Positions 31,410 through 42,562 of a DNA stretch of 64,000 bases are shown one piece after another. Position 1 is the first letter of the stretch. Every line of letters starts with the position of its first letter. This DNA is from Cylicocyclus nassatus. Taxonomy: Eukaryota; Nematoda; Chromadorea; Rhabditida; Strongylidae. The translations under genes and the position numbers were made by a program. The stretch spans positions 92,464,443 through 92,528,442 of the forward strand of contig CATQJL010000316.1 of assembly GCA_958299035.1 (NCBI GenBank). The letters run 5' to 3'. Under the pieces are notes generated by a model that ran no database searches, was not told the origin of the DNA, and saw only the letters and a program-made list of their open reading frames with translations.

Positions 31410-33050
31410 TGTCCGGGCAGGTTTGGAGCACTTCAGTCTCAACAAATTACTGAAGCAGGCTCCCCATGCAGACTATAGCCCGGACGCGACTAAAAATGTC
31501 GCTTTTGAAACAAAGGATCGCTTCAGAAGCAGGGCCCGGCCAAGTCAGTTTCTAGGGTTTCTGAAGACAAAGTCTCCCCCGAATTTCGGAAGTTTTACGA
31601 AGTCCCCTTTGACCTACCTGCTTAGGAGAAGTTGAAAACAAGAAAGATTTACTATTCTGAAAGAAAAGACGTAAGATAAGAGTGGAAGTCCAAATTGGAG
31701 CTGAATACTTCGCAGGCACAAGACTTTGGCACTAGAGCGCGATATTCAACAAGGCGAGAAGAAATGAAGGCAAAAACAAAGGAAAGGCCATGATATGAAA
31801 ATATCTTCATGCTAAGGGATAGATTTTTGACCGGGGAATCCGTTCATGCTAAAAAGATCCGAAACTTATGTGAAGCGACGAAAATATATGCTCCAGACGA
31901 TCTCAGATCGTCCGGTGGCCGTCTGGAGACGATCTAATTTTGGAAAAGGTATTACTCTATTTTCCGGAGTATAAGCCGCACCTTATATAAGCTGCACTCG
32001 CCGTAGCGAACAATGGCGCGAAAGCACTTTTGAAAAGAGCTATATAGCAAATTGAAAACTCGGTGCGTTATAGTACGGATAGTCATGTCTTCACTTTTTT
32101 TCTTGTTTCATATGACTTTGAGGGTGTTTAGGTTGTGTTTTCTTTTCTAAATGACATGGTGCTAAAGTTGTGCTTTCTTTTATTTTGATTTAACGGTTTG
32201 AAACCTTTGTCGAGACGCAGACTAATTAGAGTCCGACAGTCCCCTCGCCGACTTGGGCGGTGCCACCAACTTCAGATGAGCTGGCCTCCCCGGGTGCTCG
32301 GTGGTCCCCTCCCCAATTATGTTCCCCTATATTTATATTGATGTTATAACGATAAAAGGATCTAGTCAAGAACTGTTATGTTAGTGCAAAGGAAAGAAAC
32401 TAAGGGTAGAGGGATCAAGTTAAGAGAATAGCTAACTCTTCAGACTTGACACCTTTCAACTTTCAATTCCATGCTACTACTGGTATTCAAACGTTCTTTT
32501 ATTGTTCAGCGGATTTTTGAATAAATGAGAAGGTAGAGAATTTTGTTACAAACAAATACACTTGCGAAGAAACCAAATAAAGAACGAAAGCAGAAAGCCC
32601 TCATTATTTTACCAGGCTAAATAGACAGTAGTTGCTGCTTGTGCGGCTTCGCGCATCGCAAACGACATTGCATTTCAGCCCGCGCGCGGTGAAAAGAAAT
32701 GCGGCTTATACTCCGGAAACTAGGGTACTTCACATAAGTTTTCAAACCTTTTTGCATAATCTTTGCGCAATTAATTTTCTAAGTATACTGTTCAATTTTG
32801 GTGTCGTATGATTCTGGGTGCGCTGTAAACATGCAATTTCTTTATTTTGGCCCTGCTTTCAAATCGCGGCATTTTTCGTCATACACGATAGAGCATGTCA
32901 TTCGTGTGATAACCTGTCCGAAAAGCTTGTGTTCGACTAAATCGCGCTCATTCTTGGTGCTCGGTTCCGACTCGTCAAAAACGATATCCCCTTTGCTGTT
33001 TGTCAAAAACGAAGTCCAGCCTGCTTCCAGACGATCTGTGCCGAGCCCTG
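31410..33050. repeat. Dispersed element Z, left copy, with nested insertion
   Basis: Sequence from about 31,480 to 32,960 reappears inverted at 52,560-53,170. Landmarks are GGGCCCGGC, CGGAAGTTTTACGAAGT, CCGAAACTTATGTGA, ACGATCTCAGATCGTC and GCTGTAAACATGCAA. The left copy is longer because of the insertion at about 31,957-32,727. A third partial copy is at 45,400-45,480 (TCGTCTGGAAGCAGGCTGGA). Confidence 0.6.
31957..32727. mobile_element. Inverted-repeat element with CCGGAGTATAAGCCGCA tips
   Basis: The ends TTTTCCGGAGTATAAGCCGC and GCGGCTTATACTCCGGAAAC face each other. The right copy of element Z has the uninterrupted site GGTGTTACTTCACG. Here the left border reads GGTATTAC and the right GGGTACTTCACA, giving a short TAC duplication. 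No coding frame. Confidence 0.65.
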
Positions 33051-33225
33051 TTCAGAAGGCTAAACAGAAACTACGGTCATTGGCTGCAAAGGCGGATCCC
33101 GCCGCGATTGCCTGCTTCGGTACGGAAAGGGGCGTCTCTTTTCAGACTTCGTAATATTTTACACTCGAAACCGGGCTCCCCATGCTCTGCATGGGGAGCC
33201 CACTTCAAAAATCTGTTGAGGCTAA

Positions 33226-33624
33226 GGGTTGTTTCATACTGCCGCACTGACTGCAGCAGACTGTAGCTGACTGCACTGACCGCAATGGCCGCACAATCGC
33301 TGCATTATTTCGTAAAAGAGAAAATAGTCGCGAATGCATCAAAACACCGTGATTTACGCCCAGAAAGTTCATAGGTTCTAACTTACTCTAATCAAATTTT
33401 GGCGATTGTTTTTCTTTAATATGCTCACATTTGTTCAGATCCCTTTTGTCATTGCATATAGTACCTATTTTACTCCCGCTCGTGTTGTCTAATGCAACAT
33501 ATATTGTTAAGAGACTGTTTGAGCTACAACTATTTATCCTCTCCACCTTCACGAGAGAATGTAGAGATCTGTACGGCCCCGCGGTCATTGCGGTCAGCTG
33601 CAGTGCGGCAGTCTGAAACAGCCC
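33226..33624. mobile_element. PIF/Harbinger-like MITE with TTCATAC tips (CAGCTG arms), copy S1
   Basis: Ends GGGTTGTTTCATACTGCCGC and GCGGCAGTCTGAAACAGCCC, flanked by TAA (33,223-33,225 and 33,625-33,627). The arms hold GACTGCAGCAGACTG-type words. Confidence 0.7.
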
Positions 33625-33627
33625 TAA

Positions 33628-33957
33628 GGTGCTCCGAATTTGCTTACAATTAGACACTGCTTTTAATGTATGCGGCCCTAAGAGGGTAAAAAGGGAGCAG
33701 GGCACCCTGGGCAGGGTTTCTGGTGTTTCCAGATGGAAGTGTTGTGCGATTGGGAAAGCACTCTTACATAACCTTTGAGATGCGAAAGCGGGAGTTGAAG
33801 GAATAGGGCATGAGAAAGATTGGTCACCAAGGGAAGGGGCACTTACAAAAGTTCTAAAAGAGGAGACTATGGGGATCAAGGCCAATCCTAAGCTTTGGGG
33901 AAGGAATGCTGAGCGATCGGAAACAGAAAGGGAGAACTAGGCATTGTAAAAACCGCA
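33628..33957. other. No recognised feature
   Basis: Most of a 165-codon minus frame lies here, but it runs through the adjacent MITE, lacks motifs and has no splice sites. I see nothing else. Confidence 0.35.
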
Positions 33958-34317
33958 TTAAAGGCAGCGACCAGGCAAGTCTGGACACATGGGGCTCTCA
34001 TATGGATATTAATTTTGGAGCCCTAACTAAGCTACTGCCCAACCGGCAGCTCAGGTATAGATATTCTGAGATATTCTCCTCAAAACTGGACCCCGCGACC
34101 GTGTTTCGCATGTATTCATGGCGCAAAGCGTGGATCCTGGCGCGAAACTGCCATGATTCCATGCGATTACGATCGCGGGGTCCAGTTTCGAAGGGGATAT
34201 CTCAGCCCTTAGAGCACTACCTGCGCTGCCGCTTGGGCAGTGTCTTAGTTAGTGCCCCAAAAGTACTTTCCACGTAAAATTCCCATAGGTCCAGATCTGC
34301 CTGGAGGCTGCCTTTAA
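33958..34317. mobile_element. piggyBac-like palindromic MITE (AGGCAGCGACCAGGC ends)
   Basis: 360 bp between TTAA sites, and a close relative of 18,189 and 20,497. It shares the CCCTAACTAAG, CTGCCCAACCGGCAGCTCAG and TCGCGGGGTCCAGTTTCGA blocks. Confidence 0.72.
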
Positions 34318-34538
34318 AATATGCGTTCTGATCATAAAATTGTCAAAGAAATAACCCGGGATAACCAAAAAGGCTTAGAAAGCAATGGACATTTTGCCTG
34401 AACTAAAATGTGTGAATACGCTACGCCCGGCGGCATACAGCACACAAGGTTGTGTGATTCACCAGTAAGTTCGAAGATGAAAGGGTTCTACAAATTATGT
34501 AAATTCGTTGCAAATTCGTTGCAACTGAGAATAAGGTC

Positions 34539-35029
34539 GAGCTGAGGATTGTTTCAGACTGCCGCACTGACCGCAGCAGACTACAGCTGACTGCAGCTGA
34601 CTGCAGCTGACTGCAGCTGACCGCAGCAGACTGCAGCAGACTGCATACCGCACTGACCACGGGGCCGCACAGATCGCTGCATCCTTTCGTAAAGATGGAG
34701 AGGATAAATAGTTGTAGCCCAAACGATCAACTACAATATATGCCTAGACCCAAAAGACAACACGAGCGAGAGTAAAACAGGCATATGCAATAACAGGAGG
34801 AACCAGGCATATGCAATAACAGAAGGAATTAGACCAAATATGAGCATACCAAAGAAAAACGAATGCCAAAATTTGATTAAGAAGAAAAAGCTAGGACCTC
34901 TGAACTTCCTAGGCGTAAATCACGGTGTTTTCGCAATTGTTTTCTCTTTCACAAAAGTATGCAGCGATGCGGCCGTTGCGGTCAGCTGCAGTCTGCTGCG
35001 GTCAGTGCGGCAGTATGAAACAACCCTAA
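34539..35029. mobile_element. PIF/Harbinger-like MITE with TTCATAC tips (CAGCTG arms), copy S2
   Basis: Ends GATTGTTTCAGACTGCCGCA and TGCGGCAGTATGAAACAACC. The left arm has four tandem GCTGACTGCA units, the right arm one, so the arms differ by unit number. The right flank is TAA and the left has decayed to TGA. Confidence 0.65.
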
Positions 35030-35682
35030 CGCGCGCCTAACCGCAATTCCTCCCCCCGCCCACCCCCCGGCTTTGAAGCGATATTCGTCCATCGCCTAAT
35101 TGCCATATTTTTCTTCGTAAAAAAACAGACACAACAGTTTGCAGAAATTAGGAAGGATACAAAGGTCTGATGAATCCAAATCAACATGTGGTAGTATGTT
35201 CTGAGCACAATGCTTTGAAGCATATTATTTTTATTTTTGTAGAAAAACAAAAACAAATCCATCGTTCCCCAAGTCCATCAAATCATTCTATAATAAAGAA
35301 TGGCAAGGTTTTGCACTTACATGTCGACAAGTTGCAGACTGAGGCGAGTGATTGCGGAGGGTGCGGAGGGTTCAGATCTGTCAACAAGGCTAGCGTGTTT
35401 TCGTAGGGGGTGAGCATCGTCCCTCCTCGTGGAATGTTTTCGAAAGGGCTGCGACTACTAAGTGCAAAAAGGCCATGGTTTGGGGAGGTGCCGACACTCT
35501 CGTAAGGTTGCTAACAGTACCCCCCCCCCCCCTCTTTAGCAAGTTCGAATTCTGCGGGTGTGACGGATGTCAAACCATTGTTTCGATTTTTGCACTGGCG
35601 CCCCGCCAGTTCGGTTTTCGACATGCTGTAGTGATGCTTACTATTCATGCAAATGTTGTAATCTGTTCACATCTTCCTCCTA
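35030..35682. other. No recognised feature
   Basis: It contains a C13 tract at 35,520-35,532. I see no gene or terminus. Confidence 0.35.
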
Positions 35683-35917
35683 GGGCACCCGCCATACTTG
35701 ATCCTCTTGATCCGCTTGATCCGCTTCGTGCAAAACGCGCGTCACTGATTTGTTATTTGGCGTCGCGTACAGCGTATTTGCCGTAACCATGCAAAATTCC
35801 TTTTTACCTACTCGGCGCCAAATGACAGACTGCTGTATGCGCGCGTTTTGCACGCGTTCTGCACGAAGCGGATCAAGCGGATCAAGCGGATCAAGTGGAT
35901 CAAGTATGGCAGGCGCC
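35683..35917. mobile_element. Palindromic MITE with GCCATACTTGATCC arms, copy U1
   Basis: 235 bp. The left arm is GGGCACCCGCCATACTTGAT, then repeated CTTGATCCG words and a GCAAAACGCGCG block. The right arm is the complement with GGATCAAGC repeated three times. Flanks are CTA and TAA. Confidence 0.65.
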
Positions 35918-36665
35918 TAAGTATCCATGATTGTCTATGGCGTTCAAAAAGGTCGATGATGTTTACGAGGACAGTTCGTTCTTTCTCGAAATCGGTTTGT
36001 GAACGCCCGCAGGGCAGTTCTTATGTTTCTAAGCAGCTGGTGGGCCTTTATTTTTCCTCAAAATTCTGGTTTTTGGCTTTTGAGCAGGTAATCCGTAGGG
36101 AGCTGCTAGGGAGTACAGATTGTGTATTTTCGTAGGGCAGTTCTTACTTACAGTGACGGCTGCGGGCTCCTCATAGGGCACTTTTTTAGTTATGGTCTGT
36201 GGGGGTTAGTAGTACAGCTATTTCTCGGAATATCGGTCTACATGCATTCCATAGAGCACTTCCTTTTGTTAAGAGGTCTACGTGTTCCACAGGGCTACTT
36301 TTACTCAAAAAGTTTGTGGGGGGGGGGTATTCTAAGGCAGTATTCTAAAACGTTGTTCTGTAGAACCCCTCTTTCACAAGTTTGTAGTTGAAGGTATGAC
36401 TGATTTGGGAACTCATTGTTTTGCGTAAACATTCTGTGGTAGTTCCTCAACGTTTACGCCTTCAACTGCTCACATTCTCATCTTCCTGCTAAAGTTCATT
36501 GCTGCCCATAATTGATGAGGACTGATGAGAGCAGTTCTTTGTTTTTGAAATAAAAGTTGGTATGCTGCCCGTGGGGTGATTTTTGTAGGTCTCTAAGGCT
36601 CATAGGGCATAATTCTCAAAATCGGTCTGTTTGCTATCCGGTTCGTACTTATTTTTTTTTTCAGA

Positions 36666-36710
36666 ATACTGCTTTTCAAGGAGCTCCCAGAGCTCCTTGA
36701 AAAGCAGTAT
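36666..36710. repeat. Perfect hairpin, 21-bp arms
   Basis: ATACTGCTTTTCAAGGAGCT and its exact complement around a 3-base loop. It abuts a second, larger palindrome. Confidence 0.85.
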
Positions 36711-36866
36711 CCTCAAACCAATATCTCGAAAAAAAAAACTGCCCTAAGAGCCGCTCAAAGACCGATATTTGAGAAAAAACCGCTCTGGGAGAGAGCGGTT
36801 TTTTCTCAAATATCGGTCTTTGAGCGGCTCTTAGGGCAGTTTTTTTTTCGAGATATTGGTTTGAGG
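36711..36866. repeat. Near-perfect palindrome, ~76-bp arms
   Basis: The arms run from CCTCAAACCAATATCTCG to its complement. They include CTGCCCTAAGAGCCGCTCAA and AGACCGATATTTGAG, with a loop at about 36,787-36,793. The only difference I see is A10 against T9. It is built from two facing minisatellite units. Confidence 0.85.
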
Positions 36867-36875
36867 ATTTGCAGC

Positions 36876-38851
36876 TGAGATCCGGTACGCGGCAAACGTT
36901 GAGGGATACATTAGCCGTGGAGCGCGCCAGCGCAATCATTGGCCGTAGTTGGCAAGACAGCTAAAGTTGGCCGGGGGGGGGGGGGATTTTTCAGGTGTAC
37001 TTCGAAAGGATTTCCCCCATGTAGATTTTTGCCTGATCTGGAGGGAAAAAACAAAAACGAGCATTTGTTCCAAAGTTGTCTTTCTTTGGAAAAATGTTGA
37101 GAAGCCAGATGCAATCGAGTGACTCTCTCAATGTACTTACGTTGCTTTCGCTGTTGTTGTTTGCGTTCTGTAGTTGTTCCTTGCTAGCTATTATGGTATC
37201 CTGATGTAATAACATAATAGAATATCTTTCCGTTAACATTTCCTTTCAATGAGCTGGCTGGCTATCTGCTGTATAAAACTGATCACCCACTAGTATTAGT
37301 AGAAGACTCTTCAAATAAAAAAGTAGCACCCAATTTCGCTCGGAATTCAGCAGAGCACATGATGGCTGCCCACAAAGGGATAGATACGGCATGCAAATTC
37401 ATAGTTAGGAGAATATTTCGACACTGGCACAAAAAGTGGAATTCCTATGCGTTTCTGTAAAGTTTCGAAAGTTTAGCAGTTCTACACTCAAGGATGAACG
37501 GACTAAGGGTTATTATGTTCAACAAAACACTAGCAATGTATGCGAAAAGTCAATGCAGATATTTAGATTTCTTCAAATGGCAGTTTCGTTTGAACAGACT
37601 AGACTTCACTCAAATCGACATTGAATTCAACTTTTTCAAGATAAAGGTTTAACAAAATATTTGTCGCAAGGAAAGAGTGTCAAGCGTGGTTTCTGTACCA
37701 CAGAAACAGAACACAAACAGACAAAATACTTCAGAATCGATACAGTGTCACACTCATTTCGTCAGCGGAACTATCAGTGGCGATAGGTTGAATGAAAGCT
37801 CCACTCTTTCCAAAATTTCGTGAAACCTACTTGCCTTATGCGGCCAATACAAAAACACTATCACGATTAATCCTGTATATGAGGGGAACTGATCTGAGGA
37901 TTCATTTCAGGCCGTCAAGTCACTGGCACAAACTTTTGTTTGTGCGTTACCAGCGTCAAAATATGAATAGGCAAAATCTTCTAACTTCTAACAACACTTC
38001 CTGCATACGTCCGAACGATACTTAAAGGCACCGTCTACCCAAAATCTCAAATTCAATGTTTTTGTCGCCTTCAGGCCTTCTGAAAGCCCTGATTCCCAAT
38101 ATGGAATCGAAAATCCACGAAACCCCCAAACGCCCACTTTGCTACTTCCGGAGCGGATTTCTCGCTCCAGAAGCAGTCTTTTGCAGCGAAGCTTGGAGGT
38201 TTGTCTAGTATGGGGGCCCACAAGTATGCCATCATAATCTCGCCAACCTCCATTTTGGGTGGACGGTGCCTTTAATTCTGCATTAATCATCAACTGCAAA
38301 ATTTCAGCATCAGTATTAGGAAGCAAACGCGAAAGTATTCAAGGCAACATTCCTATGGTATCTACTTCCGCATACCAATTGAAGCTGTACTTGAAGTTCA
38401 ACAGAAAAAGCAGTTTGAGAGAGAGCGCACATGCTCACAAAATCCAAGATAACCAATTTTTCAAGTCAGCGGAACTGTTGAAAATGATAAACGTTGCAAC
38501 TTGCACGCATCGAAAATGCAAACCCGACATCTTTTTTTGAAGCTAGTCATGGGAAATATGAAGTCCACATTCTTCAAAGTTCTTTCTCACTAGATTGAGC
38601 AAAAAAGATGAAAGACCTTCGAAGCACTTACTTGCCTTCCATAAATGAAAAGCAAAAGTTATCATGCACAAATTTGGCTTAGAAATGACGAAAATGAGAT
38701 TTTATCGACCAAGAAACATCAAAAGGATGTTAGAGAACAAAAACATGTGAAAACTGGGCCAACATTAGCTGTCTTGCCAGTACGGCCAATGATTGCGCTG
38801 GCGCGCTCCACGGCTAACGTATCCCTCAACGTTTGCCGCGTACCGGATCTC
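36876..38851. mobile_element. Mutator-like element with ~100-bp terminal inverted repeats
   Basis: The ends GAGATCCGGTACGCGGCAAA and the complement match for about 100 bp, ending near GTTGGCC on each side. TTTGCAGC flanks both ends (36,868-36,875 and 38,852-38,859). Long inverted repeats and an 8-9 bp duplication fit Mutator-like elements. The interior has minus-strand exon-like pieces with strong GTAAGT donors (near 38,615 and 37,136) and a TTTCCCTCCAG acceptor near 37,048, but no transposase motif I can name. A piggyBac-like MITE has landed inside. Confidence 0.65.
38022..38275. mobile_element. piggyBac-like MITE (CACCGTCTACCC ends)
   Basis: 254 bp between TTAA sites, with ends AGGCACCGTCTACCCAAAAT and ATTTTGGGTGGACGGTGCCT. 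The right half matches the element at 20,857. It disrupts an open frame of the host element. Confidence 0.72.
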
Positions 38852-38859
38852 TTTGCAGC

Positions 38860-40920
38860 GAGTTCTTTTTTGATATGTAGGTCTGTAAGCGGCCCATAGG
38901 GCAGTTCTTTCCCATAAGAGAGTGGTCTGCAAGAGCCCATGGGGCAATTCTTCATCAAATATCGGCTTGCGGGTCTTCGCCTTCTCCCTATAGGGCGGCT
39001 CCTTCAAGTAATTATCGATTTGCAGGCGGCCCATACGGCGCTTTTTTGGAATATCGGTCTATAGAATCCATACGACAGTTCTTTCTCAAAAGTTTGGTTT
39101 GTAGGTGGTCCGTAGAGCAGTTTTATCACAATATGCTGTGGTTTATATGGATTTCAAGGCACTTCTTCTTCATAATATCATTGTGTAGGTCTCTAAGTAG
39201 CTGGTAGCTTCGTTTTTTCTCAAAACTTTGGTCTGCTGATAGAGCGGATCATACGTGAGCGCCACGTAGGCGTACAGTTTGTAGGGTAGGGTATAGAATA
39301 TCGAGCTGATGGCCATAGGGCAGTGCTTTCTCATAATTAAGAACCATAAGGATCTGCAAGCGGCCCATAAAACATTTCCTTTTAATAACTAAGTACCGTG
39401 CAAGCGGCCCTTAGGGCAGGATTTTTCGTTGTTAGCAGCCCATATGGCTTCTTTGCAATATTAGTTTGTAGTGGGTGGGGGCGTACGGCAGATTTATTCC
39501 AGAGATGCATTTGTAGGGTTTCGAAGGGTTTGTTATGTTTCCAAATTCCCTCTTTGCAGGAGGCCGCAGGAAAGATTTTTTTTCTTGTAATTACCTTCTG
39601 GAGGATCAAAGGGCGGTTGTTACATATATCGCTCTGTAGGCGGTATACTTTTTATAAATAAACAGTGCAGAGCACTGTATATTTGTAAAAAGTAGTCTGT
39701 GGGCGACATTAATCATTCTAAAATCATGAGCGACTGGAAGGGGAAGAGGATTGCCCAAATTATTGGTCCATAGGCGTCCATAAGGCACATCATTCCTACA
39801 ATTATTGGTCTGTAGGCGGCGCAGCAGCTTCTCTTCAAGATATTATTTGTATGTAGCTTAATATATGGTTTGCAAGGGCTTACAGTTTCCTCTCCAATGT
39901 GGTTCGCAGAGTACTTGTAAAGAGGGCGGTTCGAATTGAAAACCTCAGTCTTGAAGCGGCTCCTAGGGTCTTCTCAGAATATTGGCTTGAGTGTTTGTAG
40001 GGCAGTTCTTCCTCGAAATTTCGGAAAAGCGGCCCGTAGGGCTTTTTTTTTGAAATATCGGTGTAGAAGCTCGGATAGTTGAATTATCGGTCTATAAACC
40101 CATATAGCACTTCTTTCTCAGGACATCGGTTTGTGAGCGGACGGTGTCAATTTCATCCCGGAATATAGGTTTGTAGGGGCTCGAAGGGCAGTTCTTCCAG
40201 AATTCTTTGTAGGAGGCCCCCATAGGAAAGTTTATTCTTCAAAATTGGTTTGTAGGGGTTTACAGGGTAGTTCTCTTCGAAAATATCGATCTGAGCGACC
40301 CATTTTTATTTAATTTCAATAAATCTCGGCCAGTAAGCGGCTCTCATGGCTATGTCGAATATGAGAGGATCTTAGGGCAGTTCTTGATATTGCTCTGTAG
40401 GTTCGTTAGCAGTTCTTTTCAAAATGGTCTGTAAGCGGCATGTAGGGCATAAAATCTCAATAAGTGTGATAGTAAGCTGCCCCCTTGGGCACCTCTTCTC
40501 AGAATATTAGGTTCTGAAGGCTTACGCTCCAGTTCTTTTCATAATTATTGGTTTGCAGCCCACAAGCAGTGCTTCTTTCAAATATGTGTGAGTGGCCCGC
40601 AGAGAGCCTTTGTGAATAACACTTTGTTGGAAGAACGGGCGGGGGAGGGAGGTAGTAGGGCAGTCCTTATTTAGAATATCGGTCTATGAGCGACCCACTG
40701 TGGTTCATAGGGACATCCTAAAAACGGCCCACAGCGCAGTCCTTTTTTATAATATCAGTTCGGAAGGTATGGTTTGTAGGATATTCATGCAGTATCTTTA
40801 TTCTTATGGACATAGGAAGGCTTTTTTTAGTTAAAAGTTTGCAATGTTGAGTGACTATTCTTTTGGACCCAAATGACTTTGCCTTACCAGCTGTAAGCGG
40901 CCCTTAGGGTCGCTAGCAGA
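38860..40920. repeat. ~40-bp degenerate minisatellite, right part
   Basis: About 45 units of the GGTTTGTAGGCGGCCCATAG / GGCAGTTCTT-TCTCAAAATATC type, very diverged. The left part (35,950-36,866) was separated by the MULE-like insertion. A few isolated units occur at 55,020-55,330. Confidence 0.65.
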
Positions 40921-41012
40921 AATAAATTTGCGAGATGCTCTGCTGCATATTACCGATCGCCTTTTGCAAACAGGAAAAACGCACTGCCTCTATGAAATAG
41001 ATAAAAACCCAC

Positions 41013-41129
41013 CTTTACAAGACTAGGAAACAATTTTTCCATTGCCATTGGACTGTTGATCACTTGATACCAGAGGCTTTGGGCAGCAGGCATGACTGCT
41101 GGAGTAAGCATCATCACGACTTCGACCAC
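41013..41129 (-). CDS. ufd-2: UFD-2 exon: Ufd2 core segment (LTPAV ... FPSLVK)
   Basis: Thirty-nine codons, phase 0 at both ends. It reads VVEVVMMLTPAVMPAA and ends LFPSLVK, matching the LVEVxFxxxPAVQ ... LxPxLxKFY region. The acceptor CTTTTCTTAAG is read as phase 0, which joins NPFLAAK from the exon at 53,638. The donor is GTGGGT. A GTAAGT 43 bases upstream suggests another short exon but is out of frame. Confidence 0.94.
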
Positions 41130-41527
41130 CTTAAGAAAAGCATGAGTGCAACGCTCAGATGCGCCTACTTACGAATGTGATTCGTGTCCTTCAATCCTTT
41201 TGTGGGCACAGTCTCCGAAAACTTAGCCCTTGAAAGTACACAACGCACAGGAATATTTATTGAGAAACACAAAGAAATGGTAAAAGAAGAGTCAAGGCAA
41301 ATGAGGACTGACATTAGCTAAGAGTGAGCGTCATTTATAGCGCTCATTCCCACGCACACTGGGACTGAATCGACTAAGCGATTGCACCTAGGTTGAACAA
41401 TTGATCCTCTCGATCACAACACTTCCAGTGAGGTGGTTACAAACAACAACTGCGACAAAAGCATAAACACTGGCAAATAAATCAAAATAACCGTACTAGA
41501 TCACTAATATGCTTGAAACCTTTGCAT
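41130..41527. other. Intronic DNA with no recognised feature
   Basis: Apart from the unexplained GTAAGT noted for the neighbouring exon, I see nothing here. Confidence 0.3.
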
Positions 41528-42262
41528 AGGTCTGGGGCGGTATGTATCACTCGCCCGTCCGAGTAAGTTACCCGGACAGTTAGTTTCCACTCCATAGCTT
41601 GGTGCTCTGGGGATCTGTGTTCTTCCTTGTTAGTTCATCTTTTGGAGGCTCTACTACCCTAATATTGTAGCACAATGAGTAGCAGCACTTGCTGTATAAG
41701 CTGAGATAATTCGTTATTAGTATGATCCCGAACGGGATCTCCCACTGATCACGCTCATTTTCAAAGTTGTTTATATCCGCAAAAATTCAATAAAAACGTC
41801 GCAGAATTTTGCTACTGATTATTACGACAGTGCTAGGCATGTTTCTGAAAGAAATAAGTGAGAAATCAACTTGACAAAATCTTCGATGAACCTGTGCTCG
41901 ATTTGAGCTTTATCAAAAAACTCAAAACTTGCAAATTTCATCTGTGCTACTAAAAACTTGCGTAGCACAGTCGTAATGGATCGACAGCTCTGTGACGTTT
42001 TTATTGAGTTTTTGCGGATATAGATAACTTTGAAAATGAGCATGATCAGCGGGAGATCCCGTTCGGGATCATACAATAAGGAATTATCTCAGCTTATACA
42101 GCAAAGTGCTGCTATTCATTGTGCTACAGTATTAGGGTGATAGAGCCTCCAAAATATAAGCGACGAGCAAGGACACAGATCCCCAGAGCACCGAGCTATC
42201 AAACGGAAACTACCTGTCCAGGTAAGTTATCCGGACGGGCGATTGATACATAAGGCCCCTGA
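41528..42262. mobile_element. 735-bp palindromic MITE (CGCCCGTCCG tips)
   Basis: The arms start GGGGCGGTATGTATCACTCG and end with a complement containing CGGACGGGCGATTGATAC. They pair for more than 270 bp through GATGATCCCGAACGGGATC-like, CAGCACTTTGCTGTATAAGC-like and AAAAACGTC blocks, around a ~160-bp centre. Confidence 0.7.
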
Positions 42263-42562
42263 TTTCACGTACAGGACGCACCTCTTCCTAACTTTCGCGA
42301 ACAAAGGCCCTATATAGTACTGCGTACTGCCTGGGAGCATCATGCGACATAAGTATCGTTTTAAACCAGCGAGGCGGTTGAGCGGCTCGCATGAATGATC
42401 GAAAAAGGTGCGTCCTGTACTCGTGAAATTAGGGTAGTAGAGTCCTTGCATAGTTACAGCGAAGCCCATGTGTATCCGCTGTCACACTTGAGTCGCGGAT
42501 GGTCATGCTTCTGATGGTACTTTCATCGCAATTTTGGTGACATTTCGTAAAACTTCATACTA

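Larger units (their letters stand above)
35950..36866. repeat. ~40-bp degenerate minisatellite, left part
   Basis: Repeats of a unit near GGTTTGTAGGCGGCCCATAG followed by GGCAGTTCTTTCTCAAAATATC. Unit length varies from about 36 to 50 bp. The last units are arranged as two almost perfect hairpins next to the MULE-like insertion. Confidence 0.65.

Noticed and set aside
33388..33885. 165-codon minus open frame, longest in the window
   Set aside because: It crosses the S1 MITE arm and unique DNA, has no recognisable domain and no splice context.
41165..41240. Possible extra ufd-2 exon before a consensus GTAAGT donor
   Set aside because: The 43-bp intron looks convincing but joining it to the next exon gives the wrong phase or an early stop. 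The exon at 53,638 fits instead.
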